From positions 1 through 6,632 of the forward strand of contig JBELIG010000180.1 of assembly GCA_042091035.1 (NCBI GenBank): 6,632 nt of DNA, in the 5' to 3' direction. The notes below the pieces were generated by a model. It did no database searches and had not been told where the DNA came from. It saw only the letters and a list, made by a program, of their open reading frames with translations. This DNA is from AM-2324 sp042091035 (GTDB taxonomy: Bacteria; Bacteroidota; Bacteroidia; Chitinophagales; Saprospiraceae). The position numbers and the translations under genes were made by a program. How positions within the stretch are numbered: position 1 is the stretch's first letter; each line of letters opens with the position of its first letter. Positions 5,953 to 6,632 of the stretch are shown here, in pieces.

Positions 5953-6632
5953 TTATTGTTTTATAAACTTTTTCGAGGAAACTCCATCATCACTGTGCAA
6001 TCGAATAAAGTAAAGTCCAGGACTTAGATCTGCTACATCTAAGGTATATCCATCTCCATCATCACTTGGCATTTCGCTGTAAAGAAGCTTTCCGCTAAGG
6101 TCTAAAAGTTCTACTCTTAATAGATTCAAATCGTCCAAGCCCCTGAGGTTTAATAGTTCAGTGGTAGGATTAGGAAACAGTTCCCAATCAGCCTTTTGAC
6201 CAACTACAGCAACATCAGAGAACAGTTCACAATCAAAATCTGATCCTTGCTCTACATAACCCTGTGGCTCTAACAATTTATCTTGAAAAGCGGGGTAATC
6301 TTCAGGATAACGATAAACCCTGAATACATTATTTCCCATTGGCATATCTCCTTGTGTTAGAATTTGGCCTTGTGCCACTGGGTTTATATATTCCCAAACA
6401 ATATTTCCATCAATATCAACTTCAAATAAACGACCATTTCCACCCTCACAGATCAATGTATTTCCATTCGTTAAACGTTGAGCCCCTGAAATCCTCTGTG
6501 AATAAAAATCTGTCTGATTCTCTGCAACATATGACCAATGATAGGATTGCGGGAGATAGGTATCTCCATCCAATGCATATGACCCGTCTCCATTTAGAGG
6601 AGGCTCTATAACATCTACAGAAGAAGCTTCAA
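5953..6632 (-). CDS. Aryl-sulfate sulfotransferase-like protein with T9SS sorting domain, 5'-partial
   Basis: The frame is open through the right edge and stops at TAA 5953-5955; 225 residues of the C-terminal end are visible. An internal TTG at 6571-6573 is not the start, because the preceding codons (EASSVDVIEPPLNGDGSYAL) continue the domain. Visible residues about 1-126 resemble the last blades of the arylsulfotransferase beta-propeller seen in Bacteroidota: SGAQRLTNGNTLICEGGNGRLFEV (48-71), GNIVWEYINPV (75-85), NNVFRVYRY (100-108). Such enzymes transfer sulfate between phenolic compounds, but the catalytic histidine/arginine set lies mainly upstream and cannot be checked, so activity is inferred. 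Residues about 149-225 are a type A T9SS C-terminal sorting domain: ELFPNPTTELLNL, VELLDLSGKLLY, LSPGLYFIRL, ending KKFIKQ. The protein is thus expected to cross the outer membrane and be surface-attached or released. It is closed by the terminator at 5900-5925. Confidence 0.85.
   Translation of the reverse strand, partial: EASSVDVIEPPLNGDGSYALDGDTYLPQSYHWSYVAENQTDFYSQRISGAQRLTNGNTLICEGGNGRLFEVDIDGNIVWEYINPVAQGQILTQGDMPMGNNVFRVYRYPEDYPAFQDKLLEPQGYVEQGSDFDCELFSDVAVVGQKADWELFPNPTTELLNLRGLDDLNLLRVELLDLSGKLLYSEMPSDDGDGYTLDVADLSPGLYFIRLHSDDGVSSKKFIKQ

Noticed and set aside
6571..6573. TTG as the start of the sulfotransferase-like protein
   Set aside because: The frame stays open to the window edge and the residues before it fit the propeller domain, so the gene is simply cut off.
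1..6632. CRISPR array, tRNA/rRNA gene, transposon or novel defence cassette
   Set aside because: No direct-repeat array, no tRNA-like clover arms, no transposase or terminal repeats; all large frames are recognisable metabolic or secreted enzymes.

Overview
The window looks like chromosomal DNA from a Bacteroidota bacterium, probably close to the Saprospiria/Lewinella-like lineages (the phylum is fairly secure, the lower rank is a guess). The evidence is an AT-rich sequence, a textbook Bacteroidota promoter (TTTG-N18-TAACTTTG) ahead of the pyrophosphatase gene, no Shine-Dalgarno sequences ahead of the starts, and a type IX secretion (T9SS) C-terminal sorting domain on one of the encoded proteins. 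All five genes lie on the minus strand, so transcription runs from high to low coordinates.

Layout in transcription order (right to left). (1) 6632-5953: the 3' end of a secreted aryl-sulfate sulfotransferase-like beta-propeller protein with a T9SS sorting domain. Its 5' part is outside the window. It is closed by a hairpin terminator (5900-5925). (2) 5646-3982: a complete glutamine-dependent asparagine synthetase, asnB, with a 306-bp upstream gap that holds a perfect 19-bp palindrome, a leader hairpin and a second inverted repeat. Its terminator starts at the stop codon (3944-3982). (3) 3857-3072: a membrane-anchored MtfA-family (M90) zinc peptidase. (4) 2796-2236: a family I inorganic pyrophosphatase, ppa, with its own promoter and terminator (2183-2214). 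(5) 2099-1: a secreted M14 zinc carboxypeptidase, 699 residues visible and open at the left edge. It is one uninterrupted frame.

The genes appear to be mostly separate transcription units rather than one operon, because terminators separate units 1/2, 2/3 and 4/5 and a promoter separates 3/4. There is one loose functional link: asparagine synthetase makes AMP + PPi, and the pyrophosphatase hydrolyses PPi, but ppa serves all biosynthesis. The two outer genes encode exported enzymes (peptide and sulfate-ester chemistry), and the three inner ones are cytoplasmic or inner-membrane functions. I found no mobile element, CRISPR array, tRNA or rRNA, and no convincing sign of a new defence or biosynthetic system. 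The most worthwhile unexplained signals are the regulatory-looking structures upstream of asnB.
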